A stretch of DNA of 64,000 bases from Streptococcus pneumoniae (GCF_001096185.1 NZ_CRPU01000002.1:168810-232809); one strand, 5' to 3'. Shown: positions 38,686 to 49,252, numbered from the stretch's first letter. Notes: generated by a model not told the origin, from the sequence alone. A program made the numbers and translations.

Positions 38686-39343
38686 ATTCTGCAGCTTGTT
38701 GCCAACGTTTTGCTAGCATATGAGACAGGCTAGAAATTGCTAGGTTAAAGCTGAAGTAGATGAGGGCAATCAGGATATAAAGACTGAAGACCTGCTCTGG
38801 TTCGAAATAGCGTCCCATGAGAATTTGGCTAGCTCCAAAGAGTTCTTGTAGGGCGATAACAGAGTAGAGAAGACTGGTATCCTTAATTACGGTTACAAAC
38901 TGGGAAATGATGGCTGGTAGCATTTTACGAATAGCTTGTGGGAGAATGATGTGGTAGAGGATTTGAGCTGAGGTAAATCCTTGAGACATTCCTGCTTCGT
39001 ATTGTCCCTTGTCCACGGCATTGAGACCGCCTCGAATAATCTCAGCTAGGGCTGCTGATGTAAATAGTGTGAAGGCAGTGATTCCTGCTGGAGTGGACTT
39101 CATCTTAAAAACTAAAAAGATAGTGAAAATCCAGAGGAGGTTAGGCACGTTACGCACAAACTCGATATAAATGCTGGAGATAATGCGTAAGACAGGATTT
39201 TTCCCATTTCTCATGACGGCTAGCACCGTTCCGATAAGGGTAGAGAGGACGATGGCAATCAGAGAAATGTAGAGGGTCAAGCCAAATCCTTTAAAGATAA
39301 AGATTAGGTTATCTGGGGTCAAAACTTCTAAGATGGATTCCAT
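38684..39343 (-). CDS. Polar amino-acid ABC transporter permease
   Basis: A 219-residue HisM/GlnP-type permease with about five spans. The characteristic loop is QYEAGMSQGFTSAQILYHIILPQAIRKMLP (key features QYEAG, LPQA), which docks with the ATPase. It is the last gene of a minus-strand operon of ATPase, binding protein and two permeases. Its stop codon TAA is followed at once by a BOX element. In S. pneumoniae the equivalent system is thought to import glutamine or a similar polar amino acid; this is inference here. Confidence 0.92.
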   Translation of the reverse strand: MESILEVLTPDNLIFIFKGFGLTLYISLIAIVLSTLIGTVLAVMRNGKNPVLRIISSIYIEFVRNVPNLLWIFTIFLVFKMKSTPAGITAFTLFTSAALAEIIRGGLNAVDKGQYEAGMSQGFTSAQILYHIILPQAIRKMLPAIISQFVTVIKDTSLLYSVIALQELFGASQILMGRYFEPEQVFSLYILIALIYFSFNLAISSLSHMLAKRWQQAAE

Positions 39344-39352
39344 AGTAACCTC

Positions 39353-40030
39353 CTAAAGTGAATAGGCTTTTTTGTTGGCTTGCTCCATCTTGCGACCAAA
39401 CTGGGCAACAGGGAAGCATAGAGAAAAGTAGAGAAGGGCAGCGCCTAAAAATGCTGGGATGTAGTTTCCGTTAAGTGCTGACCAAGACTTGGTCACAAAC
39501 ATCAAGTCCACTCCAGAGATAATAGCGACTGTAGAGGTGTTCTTGATGAGGTTGACGATTTGGTTGGTCAAAGGAGGGAGAATGATACGGAAAGCCTGAG
39601 GCAAGATAATCAAGCGCATGGCGCCGATATAGGTAAAACCTTGCGACAAGGCGGCCTCCATCTGACCGCTAGGAATAGACTGAATCCCTGAGCGAATCAC
39701 CTCAGCGATATAGGCGCCGTGATAAAGTCCGACGCAGAGAACAGCTGTCCAATAAATCGGAATCATAATGATATGGTCACTGATAAGAGGTAGGCCATAA
39801 AAAACGATAACAAACTGCACCAAGAGGGGAGTATTTTGGTAAAATTCGACAAAGATGCGAGCCAAAATGCGCAAAATTGGACGTTTGCTGGTTGACATGG
39901 CTCCAAATAAGATGCCCAAAACCATGGCTAGGATAAAGGATCCGATTGCTAGGGCAAGGGTGAAGAGGAAACCATTGAAAAATTGTCCAAAATCCTGAAA
40001 ATAGGCTGTCCAAGATGATAAATCTGTCAT
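39353..40030 (-). CDS. Polar amino-acid ABC transporter permease
   Basis: A 225-residue HisM/GlnP-family permease. It has about five spans and the EAA-type loop QMEAALSQGFTYIGAMRLIILPQAFRI (key features EAALSQG, LPQA). It lies 9 bases upstream of the other permease in the reading direction and pairs with it in a heterodimeric channel. SD GGAGGAT lies ahead of its ATG. Confidence 0.92.
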   Translation of the reverse strand: MTDLSSWTAYFQDFGQFFNGFLFTLALAIGSFILAMVLGILFGAMSTSKRPILRILARIFVEFYQNTPLLVQFVIVFYGLPLISDHIIMIPIYWTAVLCVGLYHGAYIAEVIRSGIQSIPSGQMEAALSQGFTYIGAMRLIILPQAFRIILPPLTNQIVNLIKNTSTVAIISGVDLMFVTKSWSALNGNYIPAFLGAALLYFSLCFPVAQFGRKMEQANKKAYSL

Positions 40031-40042
40031 GGGGTATCCTCC

Positions 40043-40837
40043 TTATTCTGCGGAATGGCTAGATGGTTTGAGCTTGTAACGGTCATAGAGTTTTTGTAAA
40101 CTGCCATCCTTGCTCCATTTAGTAACCAAGTTATCAAGATAATTGTTTAGCTCGGTATTTGATTTCTTGGTAACGATACCGTAGTCAGATGGCTTGAAAC
40201 TATCATCTAGTAGTACTGTGCGCTTGCTGATGTAGCCAGACAGAATCGAGCGGTCGACGGAAAAGGCATCGATACGATGAGCGTGTAGGGAAGTAATCAA
40301 TTCTGGGTAGGAACCAAGTTCGACGAATTTAAACTTCAGGCCTTTCTTTTTACCTAGTTCGGTAATCAAGCGTTGGGTGATGGAACCTTGGGCGACTCCG
40401 ATGGTTTTTCCGTTTAAGTCCTCGATGCTTTTGATTTTGGCAGACTTATTGACCAAAAAGCCAGATGCGTCCGTGTAGTAGGGACTGGTAAAGTTGTAGA
40501 GTTTTTTGCGTTCGTCTGTGATGGTAAAGGTTGCGATATCCATATCGACCTGTTCATTGTCCAGAAGGGGTCCACGGGTTTGTGCGGTAACAGGCACATA
40601 GCGGACCTTGACCTTGAGATCATCAGCGACCATTTTGGCCAAGTCCGTTTCGATACCAGAATAGGTCCCTGTCTTGGGATCCTTGTAACCGAAATTGGGA
40701 ACGTCTTGTTTGACACCGACAACCAGCTCGCCTCTTTTTTGAATATCTGCGACGCTGGTATCAGCCTGAACTGGTTTTGTAGCAGCAAGGCCGAAAAGGC
40801 TAATCAGTAATGCTGATAAAAAGAATTTCTTTTTCAT
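40043..40837 (-). CDS. Polar amino-acid ABC transporter substrate-binding protein
   Basis: A 264-residue SBP_bac_3-family protein. It has a signal peptide (MKKKFFLSALLISLFG) with cleavage near VQA, and no lipobox cysteine, which is unusual for a Gram-positive binding protein. The ligand-binding fold shows RGELVVGVKQDVPNFG, GIETDLAKM and the hinge motif GKTIGVAQGS. The start at 40837 has a strong SD (AAGGAGG); upstream codons reading into the ATPase gene are not used. It feeds the two downstream permeases. Confidence 0.92.
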   Translation of the reverse strand: MKKKFFLSALLISLFGLAATKPVQADTSVADIQKRGELVVGVKQDVPNFGYKDPKTGTYSGIETDLAKMVADDLKVKVRYVPVTAQTRGPLLDNEQVDMDIATFTITDERKKLYNFTSPYYTDASGFLVNKSAKIKSIEDLNGKTIGVAQGSITQRLITELGKKKGLKFKFVELGSYPELITSLHAHRIDAFSVDRSILSGYISKRTVLLDDSFKPSDYGIVTKKSNTELNNYLDNLVTKWSKDGSLQKLYDRYKLKPSSHSAE

Positions 40838-40847
40838 AGGTGCCTCC

Positions 40848-41606
40848 TTATTTGACTTTGTCACTTTCGTGGTTGATGATTTTGCTGAGGAATTGTTGAG
40901 CACGAGGTTCGCTTGGATTGTCGAAAAAGTCATCAACATCTGTTGTATCCACCAAAACTTCTCCGTCAGCCATAAAGATGATGCGGTCCGCAACTTCACG
41001 GGCAAAGCCCATTTCATGGGTAACGACAATCATATTCATACCATCGTGGGCCAATTTTTGCATAACCGCTAGAACATCGCCGATGGTTTCAGGATCAAGG
41101 GCAGATGTTGGTTCATCAAAGAGGAGGAGTTCCGGATGCATAGCGAGGCCACGTGCAATGGCAATCCGTTGTTTTTGTCCACCGGATAGCATGGCTGGAT
41201 AAGAATCTTTTTTGTCCCACATATTTACAAATTCTAGATATTTTTGGGCTGTTTTTTCAGCTTCTTTTTTATCAATTCCTAGAACTTTTATGGGTGCGAG
41301 TGTTACGTTTTCTAACACTGTTTTGTGAGGGTAAAGGTTAAAATGCTGGAAAACCATGCCGACTTCCTTGCGAAGAGGAACCAAATCTTTCTGGCTGGCA
41401 CCAGCAACTTGGTGCCCATTTACTAGAAGACTTCCTTTGTCTACAGCCTCCAAACCATTGATGGTGCGGATAAGAGTGGATTTTCCAGAACCAGATGGTC
41501 CGAGTAGGACAACGACTTGTCCTTTTTCAAAACGGAGATTGATGTCGCGGAGTGCGTGGTAGTCTCCGTAATATTTTTCGACGTGTTCAAATTCTACTAA
41601 AGCCAT
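40848..41606 (-). CDS. Polar amino-acid ABC transporter ATPase
   Basis: A 252-residue GlnQ-type ATPase. It has the Walker A GPSGSGKST (about 36-44), Q-loop VFQHFNLYPH, signature LSGGQKQR (about 140-147) and Walker B LLLFDEPTSALDPE. The switch His lies in VVTHEMGFA. It is the first gene of the operon and has a good promoter upstream (41641-41669, minus strand). SD AAAGGAG. Confidence 0.96.
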   Translation of the reverse strand: MALVEFEHVEKYYGDYHALRDINLRFEKGQVVVLLGPSGSGKSTLIRTINGLEAVDKGSLLVNGHQVAGASQKDLVPLRKEVGMVFQHFNLYPHKTVLENVTLAPIKVLGIDKKEAEKTAQKYLEFVNMWDKKDSYPAMLSGGQKQRIAIARGLAMHPELLLFDEPTSALDPETIGDVLAVMQKLAHDGMNMIVVTHEMGFAREVADRIIFMADGEVLVDTTDVDDFFDNPSEPRAQQFLSKIINHESDKVK

Positions 41607-41640
41607 AAGGAATCTCCTTTGTGTTAGATTTTATAACATG

Positions 41641-41669
41641 ATTTTACACCAAAAGATTTTTCTTGTCAA
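41641..41669 (-). promoter_or_regulatory. Promoter of the polar amino-acid ABC operon
   Basis: On the minus strand, TTGACA (41669-41664) and TAAAAT (41646-41641) are 17 bases apart, a near-consensus sigma-A promoter 35 bases before the ATPase start. Confidence 0.8.
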
Positions 41670-41735
41670 ATCATATCTTAAAAATTCACTAAAATTTTAT
41701 AAAAAAGCATCTGGATAGAGAAAAAGCCTAAATCA

Positions 41736-41744
41736 TGTTATAAT
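41736..41744 (+). promoter_or_regulatory. recJ extended -10 promoter
   Basis: TGTTATAAT, a consensus -10 box with TGn extension, lies 24 bases before the recJ start. Confidence 0.6.
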
Positions 41745-41768
41745 GAAGCAATAGAATTCTTAGAAAGA

Positions 41769-44003
41769 GTGGATGTCTTTTTGATAACACCTACTTATGA
41801 ATGGCAGTTTGCCCCGCAGGTAGAAGATGCGGATTTTACAAAGATAGCTAAGAAGGCTGGACTGGGTCCTGAGGTAGCTCGGTTATTGTTTGAGAGAGGG
41901 ATTCAGGACCAAGAAAGTCTGAAGAAGTTTTTAGAACCTTCCTTGGAGGACTTGCATGACCCTTATCTGCTCCATGATATGGATAAGGCAGTGGAACGGA
42001 TTCGTCAGGCCATTGAAGAAGGGGAAAATATCCTCGTTTACGGTGATTATGATGCGGATGGCATGACTTCGGCTTCGATTGTGAAGGAAAGTTTGGAACA
42101 GCTTGGTGCCGAGTGCAGAGTTTACCTGCCCAATCGTTTTACCGATGGCTATGGACCTAATGCCAGTGTTTACAAATACTTTATCGAGCAGGAAGGGATT
42201 TCCTTGATTGTGACGGTGGATAATGGAGTTGCTGGTCATGAGGCCATTGAATTGGCCCAGTCTATGGGAGTAGATGTCATTGTGACTGACCATCATTCCA
42301 TGCCTGAAACCTTACCAGATGCCTATGCTATTGTCCATCCTGAACATCCGGATGCGAACTATCCTTTCAAATATTTGGCTGGTTGTGGAGTTGCTTTCAA
42401 GCTGGCTTGTGCCCTTTTAGAAGAAGTGCAAGTGGAACTGCTTGATTTGGTCGCTATTGGTACTATTGCAGATATGGTGAGTCTGACGGATGAGAATCGT
42501 ATCTTGGTTCAATATGGTCTGGAAATGTTGGGACATACTCAGCGTATTGGTTTACAAGAAATGTTGGACATGGCTGGGATTGCTGCCAACGAAGTAACAG
42601 AAGAAACGGTGGGTTTCCAGATTGCCCCTCGTTTGAATGCCTTGGGTCGCTTGGATGATCCCAATCCTGCTATTGATTTGCTGACTGGCTTTGATGATGA
42701 GGAAGCTCACGAGATTGCCCTTATGATTCACCAGAAAAATGAAGAGCGCAAGGAAATCGTCCAGTCTATCTATGAAGAAGCTAAGACCATGGTAGACCCT
42801 GAGAAGAAGGTCCAAGTCTTGGCCAAGGAAAGCTGGAATCCTGGGGTTCTAGGGATCGTGGCTGGTCGTTTGTTGGAAGAACTAGGGCAGACAGTCATCG
42901 TTCTTAATATAGAAGACGGTCGTGCCAAGGGTAGTGCTCGTAGCGTGGAAGTAGTGGATATTTTTGAAGCTCTGGATCCCCATCGAGACCTCTTCATTGC
43001 CTTTGGTGGCCATGCTGGTGCAGCGGGTATGACGCTGGAAGTTGAGAAACTCTCAGATTTATCTCAGGTCTTGGAAGACTATGTCCGTGAAAAAGGTGCA
43101 GATGCTGCTGGCAAGAACAAGTTAAACCTAGATGAAGAGCTGGATTTGGAGGTTTTGAGTCTTGAAACAGTCAAGAACTTTGAGCGCTTGGCACCTTTTG
43201 GCATGGACAATCAGAAACCTGTCTTTTATATCAAGGATTTTCAGGTTGAAAGTGCCCGTACCATGGGGGCAGGCAATGCCCATCTCAAACTGAAAATCTC
43301 TAAGGGTGAAGCTAGTTTTGAAGTGGTAGCCTTTGGTCAAGGTAGATGGGCGACAGAATTTGCTCAAACCAAGAATCTAGAGTTGGCAGTCAAATTGTCT
43401 GTCAACCAATGGAATGGTCAAACCGCCCTCCAGTTGATGATGGTGGATGCGCGTGTGGAGGGTGTTCAACTCTTTAACATTCGTGGGAAAAATGCAGTCT
43501 TGCCAGAAGGAGTTCCAGTCTTGGATTTTGCTGGAGAACTGCCAAATCTGGCGACTAGTGAAGCTGTTATCGTAAAAACCGTTCCTGAGGATATTACCCT
43601 GCTGAAGACCATTTTTCAGGAACAGAATTTCTCTGCTGTCTATTTCAAAAATGATATTGACAAGGCCTACTATCTGACAGGTTATGGGACTAGAGAGCAG
43701 TTTGCCAAATTGTACAAGACTATCTACCAGTTTCCAGAATTTGATATTCGCTACAAACTGAAGGATTTGGCGACTTATCTCAATATTCAACAAATCTTGC
43801 TGGTCAAGATGATTCAAGTATTTGAAGAGCTAGGCTTTGTGACAATCAAAGATGGGGTCATGACAGTGAATAAAGAGGCGCCAAAGCGGGAGATAGGAGA
43901 AAGTCAGATTTACCAAAATCTCAAACAAACCGTTAAAGACCAAGAAATGATGGCGCTGGGTACCGTGCAAGAAATTTATGACTTTTTGATGGAAAAAGAA
44001 TAG
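41769..44003 (+). CDS. recJ: Single-stranded-DNA exonuclease RecJ
   Basis: A 744-residue DHH/DHHA1 phosphoesterase that degrades single-stranded DNA 5' to 3' in recombination and mismatch or base-excision repair. Motifs are VYGDYDADGMTSA (about 91-103), VDNGVAGHEA, the DHH box TDHHSMP and the DHHA1 end GGHAGAAGM. An OB-fold follows, and then a C-terminal extension typical of Firmicutes. The start is uncertain: GTG 41769 gives MDVFLITPTYEW, while TTG 41781 would fit the SD GAAAGAG better. Confidence 0.95.
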   Translation: MDVFLITPTYEWQFAPQVEDADFTKIAKKAGLGPEVARLLFERGIQDQESLKKFLEPSLEDLHDPYLLHDMDKAVERIRQAIEEGENILVYGDYDADGMTSASIVKESLEQLGAECRVYLPNRFTDGYGPNASVYKYFIEQEGISLIVTVDNGVAGHEAIELAQSMGVDVIVTDHHSMPETLPDAYAIVHPEHPDANYPFKYLAGCGVAFKLACALLEEVQVELLDLVAIGTIADMVSLTDENRILVQYGLEMLGHTQRIGLQEMLDMAGIAANEVTEETVGFQIAPRLNALGRLDDPNPAIDLLTGFDDEEAHEIALMIHQKNEERKEIVQSIYEEAKTMVDPEKKVQVLAKESWNPGVLGIVAGRLLEELGQTVIVLNIEDGRAKGSARSVEVVDIFEALDPHRDLFIAFGGHAGAAGMTLEVEKLSDLSQVLEDYVREKGADAAGKNKLNLDEELDLEVLSLETVKNFERLAPFGMDNQKPVFYIKDFQVESARTMGAGNAHLKLKISKGEASFEVVAFGQGRWATEFAQTKNLELAVKLSVNQWNGQTALQLMMVDARVEGVQLFNIRGKNAVLPEGVPVLDFAGELPNLATSEAVIVKTVPEDITLLKTIFQEQNFSAVYFKNDIDKAYYLTGYGTREQFAKLYKTIYQFPEFDIRYKLKDLATYLNIQQILLVKMIQVFEELGFVTIKDGVMTVNKEAPKREIGESQIYQNLKQTVKDQEMMALGTVQEIYDFLMEKE

Positions 44004-44010
44004 CAGATAG

Positions 44011-44037
44011 AAAAGAGTTGGGGAACTAGCTCTTTTT
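44011..44037 (+). terminator. Terminator after recJ
   Basis: AAAAGAG (44011-44017) pairs with CTCTTTT (44030-44036), and more T residues follow. Confidence 0.8.
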
Positions 44038-44074
44038 TGAAAACAAATCTTCATTTTGAAAATCATTAAAAAAA

Positions 44075-44176
44075 TGGTATAATGGTAGGAAAAGATTCGG
44101 CTAAAAGTAATAGTGCTTTTAGAATAAAAGGGTAAGCAACCCTACAATCAAGATAAATTAAGCTTTCGGAGGAAAA
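44075..44176 (+). promoter_or_regulatory. RNase J2 promoter and structured leader
   Basis: TGGTATAAT (44075-44083) is an extended -10 promoter. The leader of about 85 bases has two small hairpins: CTAAAAG/CTTTTAG (44101-44107 with 44116-44122) and GGGT/ACCC (about 44130-44142). Ribonuclease genes are often self-regulated through their leaders; here that is only a suggestion. Confidence 0.5.
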
Positions 44177-45838
44177 ATGAGTAATATCAGTTTAACAACA
44201 CTTGGTGGTGTACGTGAAAACGGGAAAAATATGTATATCGCTGAAATCGATGGGTCTATTTTCGTTTTGGATGCAGGTCTAAAATATCCTGAAAATGAAC
44301 AACTAGGGGTGGATGTGGTCATTCCCAATATGGACTACCTTTTTGAAAATAGCAACCGTATCGCTGGGGTCTTCTTGACTCACGGTCATGCGGATGCCAT
44401 TGGTGCTCTGCCTTATCTCTTGGCTGAAGCCAAGGTACCTGTATTTGGCTCTGAGTTGACCATTGAGTTGGCAAAACTCTTTGTCAAAGGAAATGACACA
44501 GTTAAGAAATTTAATGATTTCCATGTCATTGATGAGGATACGGAGATAGATTTTGGAGGGACTGTGGTGTCCTTCTTCCGTACGACCCACTCTATCCCAG
44601 AAAGTCTGGGTGTGGTCTTGAAGACAGCTGAAGGTAGTATTGTTTATACAGGTGACTTCAAATTTGACCAGACAGCTAGTGAATCCTATGCGACAGACTT
44701 CGCTCGTTTGGCAGAAATTGGTCGTGACGGAGTTCTAGCTCTTCTCAGTGATTCAGCCAATGCAGATAGCAATATCCAAGTGGCTAGTGAAAGTGAAGTT
44801 GGGGACGAGATCACTCAAACCATTTCGGACTGGGATGGTCGTATCATCGTTGCAGCAGTAGCCAGCAACCTCTCTCGTATTCAGCAGGTGTTTGACGCTG
44901 CGGATGCAACAGGCCGTCGTGTGGTCTTGACAGGATTCGATATTGAAAATATCGTCCGCACTGCTATTCGCCTTAAGAAATTATCCCTAGCTAACGAGAG
45001 TCTTTTGATTAAGCCAAAAGATATGTCTCGTTTTGAAGACCATGAGTTGATTATCCTTGAGACAGGTCGTATGGGTGAGCCAATCAATGGTCTTCGTAAG
45101 ATGTCGATAGGTCGCCACCGTTATGTGGAAATCAAGGACGGTGACCTAGTCTATATCGTAACCACTCCGTCTATCGCCAAGGAAGCGGTCATGGCGCGTG
45201 TGGAAAATATGATTTACCAAGCTGGTGGTGTTGTCAAATTGATCACTCAAAGCTTGCGTGTGTCAGGGCACGGAAATGCGCGTGATTTGCAGTTGATGAT
45301 CAATCTTTTGCAACCCAAGTATCTCTTCCCGATTCAAGGGGAATACCGTGAGTTGGATGCTCATGCTAAGGCTGCTATGGCAGTTGGAATGTTGCCAGAA
45401 CGCATTTTCATCCCTAAAAAGGGAACCAGCATGGCTTATGAGAATGGGGACTTTGTCCCAGCTGGCGCGGTTTCGGCAGGCGATGTCTTGATTGACGGAA
45501 ATGCTATCGGTGATGTTGGAAATGTGGTTCTTCGTGACCGTAAGGTCTTGTCAGAGGATGGCATTTTCATCGTAGCAATCACCGTTAATCGTCGTGAGAA
45601 GAAAATTGTGGCCAAAGCTCGTGTTCATACGCGTGGATTTGTGTATCTCAAGAAGAGTCGCGATATTCTCCGTGAAAGTGCAGAATTGATTAACCAAACG
45701 GTAGAAGACTATCTTCAAGGCGATGACTTTGACTGGGCAGATCTCAAAGGGAAGGTTCGTGATAATCTGACCAAGTATCTCTTTGATCAAACCAAGCGTC
45801 GTCCAGCTATTTTACCAGTAGTCATGGAAGCAAAATAA
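44177..45838 (+). CDS. rnjB: Ribonuclease J2
   Basis: A 553-residue metallo-beta-lactamase/beta-CASP ribonuclease of mRNA decay and rRNA maturation. The metal motif reads THGHADAIGAL, so the canonical HxHxDH has Ala in place of the last His. That degeneration marks J2-type paralogues, which support J1 in the complex. Other features are YTGDFKFD, the beta-CASP segment and SGHGNARDLQLMINLLQPKYLFPIQGEYRE-type end (key SGHG, FPIQGE). SD GGAGG. Confidence 0.9.
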   Translation: MSNISLTTLGGVRENGKNMYIAEIDGSIFVLDAGLKYPENEQLGVDVVIPNMDYLFENSNRIAGVFLTHGHADAIGALPYLLAEAKVPVFGSELTIELAKLFVKGNDTVKKFNDFHVIDEDTEIDFGGTVVSFFRTTHSIPESLGVVLKTAEGSIVYTGDFKFDQTASESYATDFARLAEIGRDGVLALLSDSANADSNIQVASESEVGDEITQTISDWDGRIIVAAVASNLSRIQQVFDAADATGRRVVLTGFDIENIVRTAIRLKKLSLANESLLIKPKDMSRFEDHELIILETGRMGEPINGLRKMSIGRHRYVEIKDGDLVYIVTTPSIAKEAVMARVENMIYQAGGVVKLITQSLRVSGHGNARDLQLMINLLQPKYLFPIQGEYRELDAHAKAAMAVGMLPERIFIPKKGTSMAYENGDFVPAGAVSAGDVLIDGNAIGDVGNVVLRDRKVLSEDGIFIVAITVNRREKKIVAKARVHTRGFVYLKKSRDILRESAELINQTVEDYLQGDDFDWADLKGKVRDNLTKYLFDQTKRRPAILPVVMEAK

Positions 45839-45858
45839 TCGTTGAAATAAACAGGGAG

Positions 45859-45880
45859 AAAGTCGAGTTTCGGCTTTTTC
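45859..45880 (+). terminator. Terminator after rnjB
   Basis: AAAGTCGA pairs with TCGGCTTT (one G-T pair) and TTTC follows (45859-45880). Confidence 0.75.
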
Positions 45881-45886
45881 TTATAG

Positions 45887-46684
<798 letters not shown>

Positions 46685-46794
46685 TTTGAACTTTAGTGTA
46701 GGGGAGTAGAACTAAAATAAAATATGTTTTCACTAGACTTTTCAAACGAAAGTAGTAGAATAGTAATAAGATACTGGAGGAAAGAGAGTAGGAA

Positions 46795-48015
46795 ATGTAC
46801 CGTTATCAAGTTGGCATTCCCACATTAGAATATGATCAGTTTGTCAAAGACCATGAATTAGCCAATGTATTACAAAGTAGTGCTTGGGAAGAAGTTAAGT
46901 CTGATTGGCAACATGAGAAGTTTGGTGTCTACAGGGAAGAAAAATTACTGGCGACAGCTAGTATTTTGATTAGAACTCTTCCGCTAGGCTATAAAATGTT
47001 TTACATCCCAAGAGGACCTATATTGGATTATGGGGATACAGAACTCTTGAATTTTGTCATTCAGTCTATTAAGTCCTATGCTCGCAGTAAGAGAGCGGTT
47101 TTTGTGACTTTTGACCCAAGTATTTGCCTATCTCAAAGTTTAATCAATCAGGAAAAAACAGAATTTCCTGAAAATCTGGCTATTATTGATAGTTTGCAAC
47201 AAATGGGAGTAAGGTGGTCAGGAAAAACAGAGGAAATGGGAGACACCATTCAGCCTCGTATTCAGGCGAAAATATACAAGGAAAATTTTGAAGAAGATAA
47301 ACTTTCTAAGTCAACAAAACAGGCTATTCGAACAGCACGGAATAAGGGTGTAGAGATTCAATTTGGTGGAACTGAATTATTAGAGTCTTTTTCCTTTTTG
47401 ATGAAAAAAACCGAGAAGCGAAAAGAGATTCATTTGAGGAATGAAGCCTATTATAAAAAGTTGTTAGATAATTTTAAGGATAAGGCCTATATCACCTTGG
47501 CAACCTTGGATGTTTCTAAACGTTCGCAAGAATTAGAAGAACAGTTGGCGAAAAACAGAGCCTTGGAAGAGACCTTTACTGAGTCGACTCGCACTTCAAA
47601 AGTAGAAGCGCAGAAGAAGGAAAAAGAACGTTTGTTAGAGGAATTGACTTTCCTGCAGGAATATATGGATGCAGGTCAAGCAAGAGTTCCCTTAGCGGCT
47701 ACCTTGACTTTAGAATTCGGACAAACTTCTGTCAATCTATACGCAGGAATGGATGAAGATTTTAGACGTTATAAAGCTCCTATTTTAACTTGGTATGAGA
47801 CAGCTCGATATTCCTTTGAACGTGGCATTTTATGGCAAAATTTAGGAGGCGTCGAGAATGCTTTAGATGGTGGACTCTATCGTTTTAAAGCTAATTTTAA
47901 TCCAACGATTGAAGAATACTTGGGTGAATTTACAATGCCTACCCATCCTCTCTATCCTCTGTTAAGACTTGCTCTTGATTTCCGTAAAACATTAAGAAAA
48001 AAACATAGAAAGTAA
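46795..48015 (+). CDS. murM: MurM, Ser/Ala-tRNA-dependent aminoacyl ligase of peptidoglycan branches
   Basis: A 406-residue FemXAB-family protein. It adds Ser or Ala to the lysine side chain of lipid II, starting the dipeptide bridge. Two GNAT-like halves are split by a coiled-coil arm (about 235-285: RSQELEEQLAKNRALEE, KKEKERLLEEL) that grips tRNA. The C-terminal part has YRFKANFNPTIEEYLGEF. murN follows after 4 bases. Mosaic murM alleles contribute to high-level penicillin resistance together with altered PBPs, relevant to the pbp2b residues noted here. Confidence 0.93.
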   Translation: MYRYQVGIPTLEYDQFVKDHELANVLQSSAWEEVKSDWQHEKFGVYREEKLLATASILIRTLPLGYKMFYIPRGPILDYGDTELLNFVIQSIKSYARSKRAVFVTFDPSICLSQSLINQEKTEFPENLAIIDSLQQMGVRWSGKTEEMGDTIQPRIQAKIYKENFEEDKLSKSTKQAIRTARNKGVEIQFGGTELLESFSFLMKKTEKRKEIHLRNEAYYKKLLDNFKDKAYITLATLDVSKRSQELEEQLAKNRALEETFTESTRTSKVEAQKKEKERLLEELTFLQEYMDAGQARVPLAATLTLEFGQTSVNLYAGMDEDFRRYKAPILTWYETARYSFERGILWQNLGGVENALDGGLYRFKANFNPTIEEYLGEFTMPTHPLYPLLRLALDFRKTLRKKHRK

Positions 48016-48019
48016 GTAT

Positions 48020-49252
48020 ATGACACTAACAACACTCACCAAAGAAGAGTTTCAAGCTTATTCTGGTCAGGTTTCTTCTCGTTCCTTTATGCAATCTGTC
48101 CAGATGGGGGATTTGCTAGAAAAAAGAGGAGCTCGAATTGTTTATCTTGCTTTGAAACAAGAAGGAGAGATTCAAGTTGCAGCTCTGGTTTATAGCTTGC
48201 CCATGCTGGGTGGTCTGCATATGGAGATCAATTCGGGTCCGATTTATACCCAACAAGATGCCCTTCCAGTTTTTTATGAAGAGTTAAAAGAATATGCCAA
48301 GCAAAATGGTGTATTAGAGTTGCTTGTAAAACCTTATGAAACTTACCAAACTTTTGATAGCCAAGGTAATCCAATAGATGCTGAGAAAAAAAGTATGATT
48401 CAAGGTTTGACTGATTTAGGTTATCAATTTGATGGATTGACAAGAGGTTACCCAGGTGGAGAACCAGATTGGTTATACTATAAAGATTTGACTGAATTAA
48501 CTGAAAAGAATTTGCTTAAAAGTTTTAGCAAAAAGGGTAAACCCTTGGTGAAAAAGGCTGAAACCTTTGGCATTCGGTTGAAAAAGTTAAAACGTGAAGA
48601 ACTATCGATTTTTAAGAATATCACAAAAGAAACCTCTGAACGTAGAGAATATAGTGATAAAAGTTTAGAATATTATGAGCATTTTTATGATGCTTTTGGA
48701 GAACAAGCTGAGTTTCTCATAGCAAGCTTAAATTTTTCGGACTATATGAGCAAATTGCAAGGTGAACAAAGTAAACTAGAAGAAATCTTGGATAAGTTGC
48801 GACTTGATTTGAGTAAAAATCCTCATTCTGAGAAAAAACAAAATCAACTGAGAGAATATTCTAGTCAATTTGAAACGTTTGAAGTTCGAAAAGCAGAAGC
48901 GCGAGACTTGATTGAAAAATATGGGGAAGAAGATATTGTTTTAGCCGGGAGTTTATTTGTTTATATGCCCCAGGAAACGACTTATCTCTTTAGTGGTTCC
49001 TACACTGAGTTTAATAAGTTCTATGCCCCTGCACTGCTTCAAAAATATGTTATGTTGGAAAGCATAAAACGTGGAATACCTAAATACAACTTCCTAGGGA
49101 TTCAAGGGATTTTTGATGGAAGTGATGGTGTTTTGCGTTTTAAACAGAATTTTAATGGCTATATTGTACGCAAAGCAGGTACTTTCCGTTACCATCCATC
49201 TCCTTTAAAATACAAAGCTATCCAGTTACTCAAAAAAATAGTAGGACGTTAA
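48020..49252 (+). CDS. murN: MurN, second aminoacyl ligase of peptidoglycan branches
   Basis: A 410-residue FemXAB-family protein that adds the second residue (usually Ala) after MurM. The coiled-coil arm is at about 245-300 (EQSKLEEILDKLRLDL, KKQNQLREYSSQFE). The C-terminal domain shows KYNFLGIQGIFDGSDGVLRFKQNF (key FLGIQGIFDG). It is coupled to murM (4-base gap, no clear SD). Both proteins act on the inner membrane face using aminoacyl-tRNA. Confidence 0.93.
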   Translation: MTLTTLTKEEFQAYSGQVSSRSFMQSVQMGDLLEKRGARIVYLALKQEGEIQVAALVYSLPMLGGLHMEINSGPIYTQQDALPVFYEELKEYAKQNGVLELLVKPYETYQTFDSQGNPIDAEKKSMIQGLTDLGYQFDGLTRGYPGGEPDWLYYKDLTELTEKNLLKSFSKKGKPLVKKAETFGIRLKKLKREELSIFKNITKETSERREYSDKSLEYYEHFYDAFGEQAEFLIASLNFSDYMSKLQGEQSKLEEILDKLRLDLSKNPHSEKKQNQLREYSSQFETFEVRKAEARDLIEKYGEEDIVLAGSLFVYMPQETTYLFSGSYTEFNKFYAPALLQKYVMLESIKRGIPKYNFLGIQGIFDGSDGVLRFKQNFNGYIVRKAGTFRYHPSPLKYKAIQLLKKIVGR

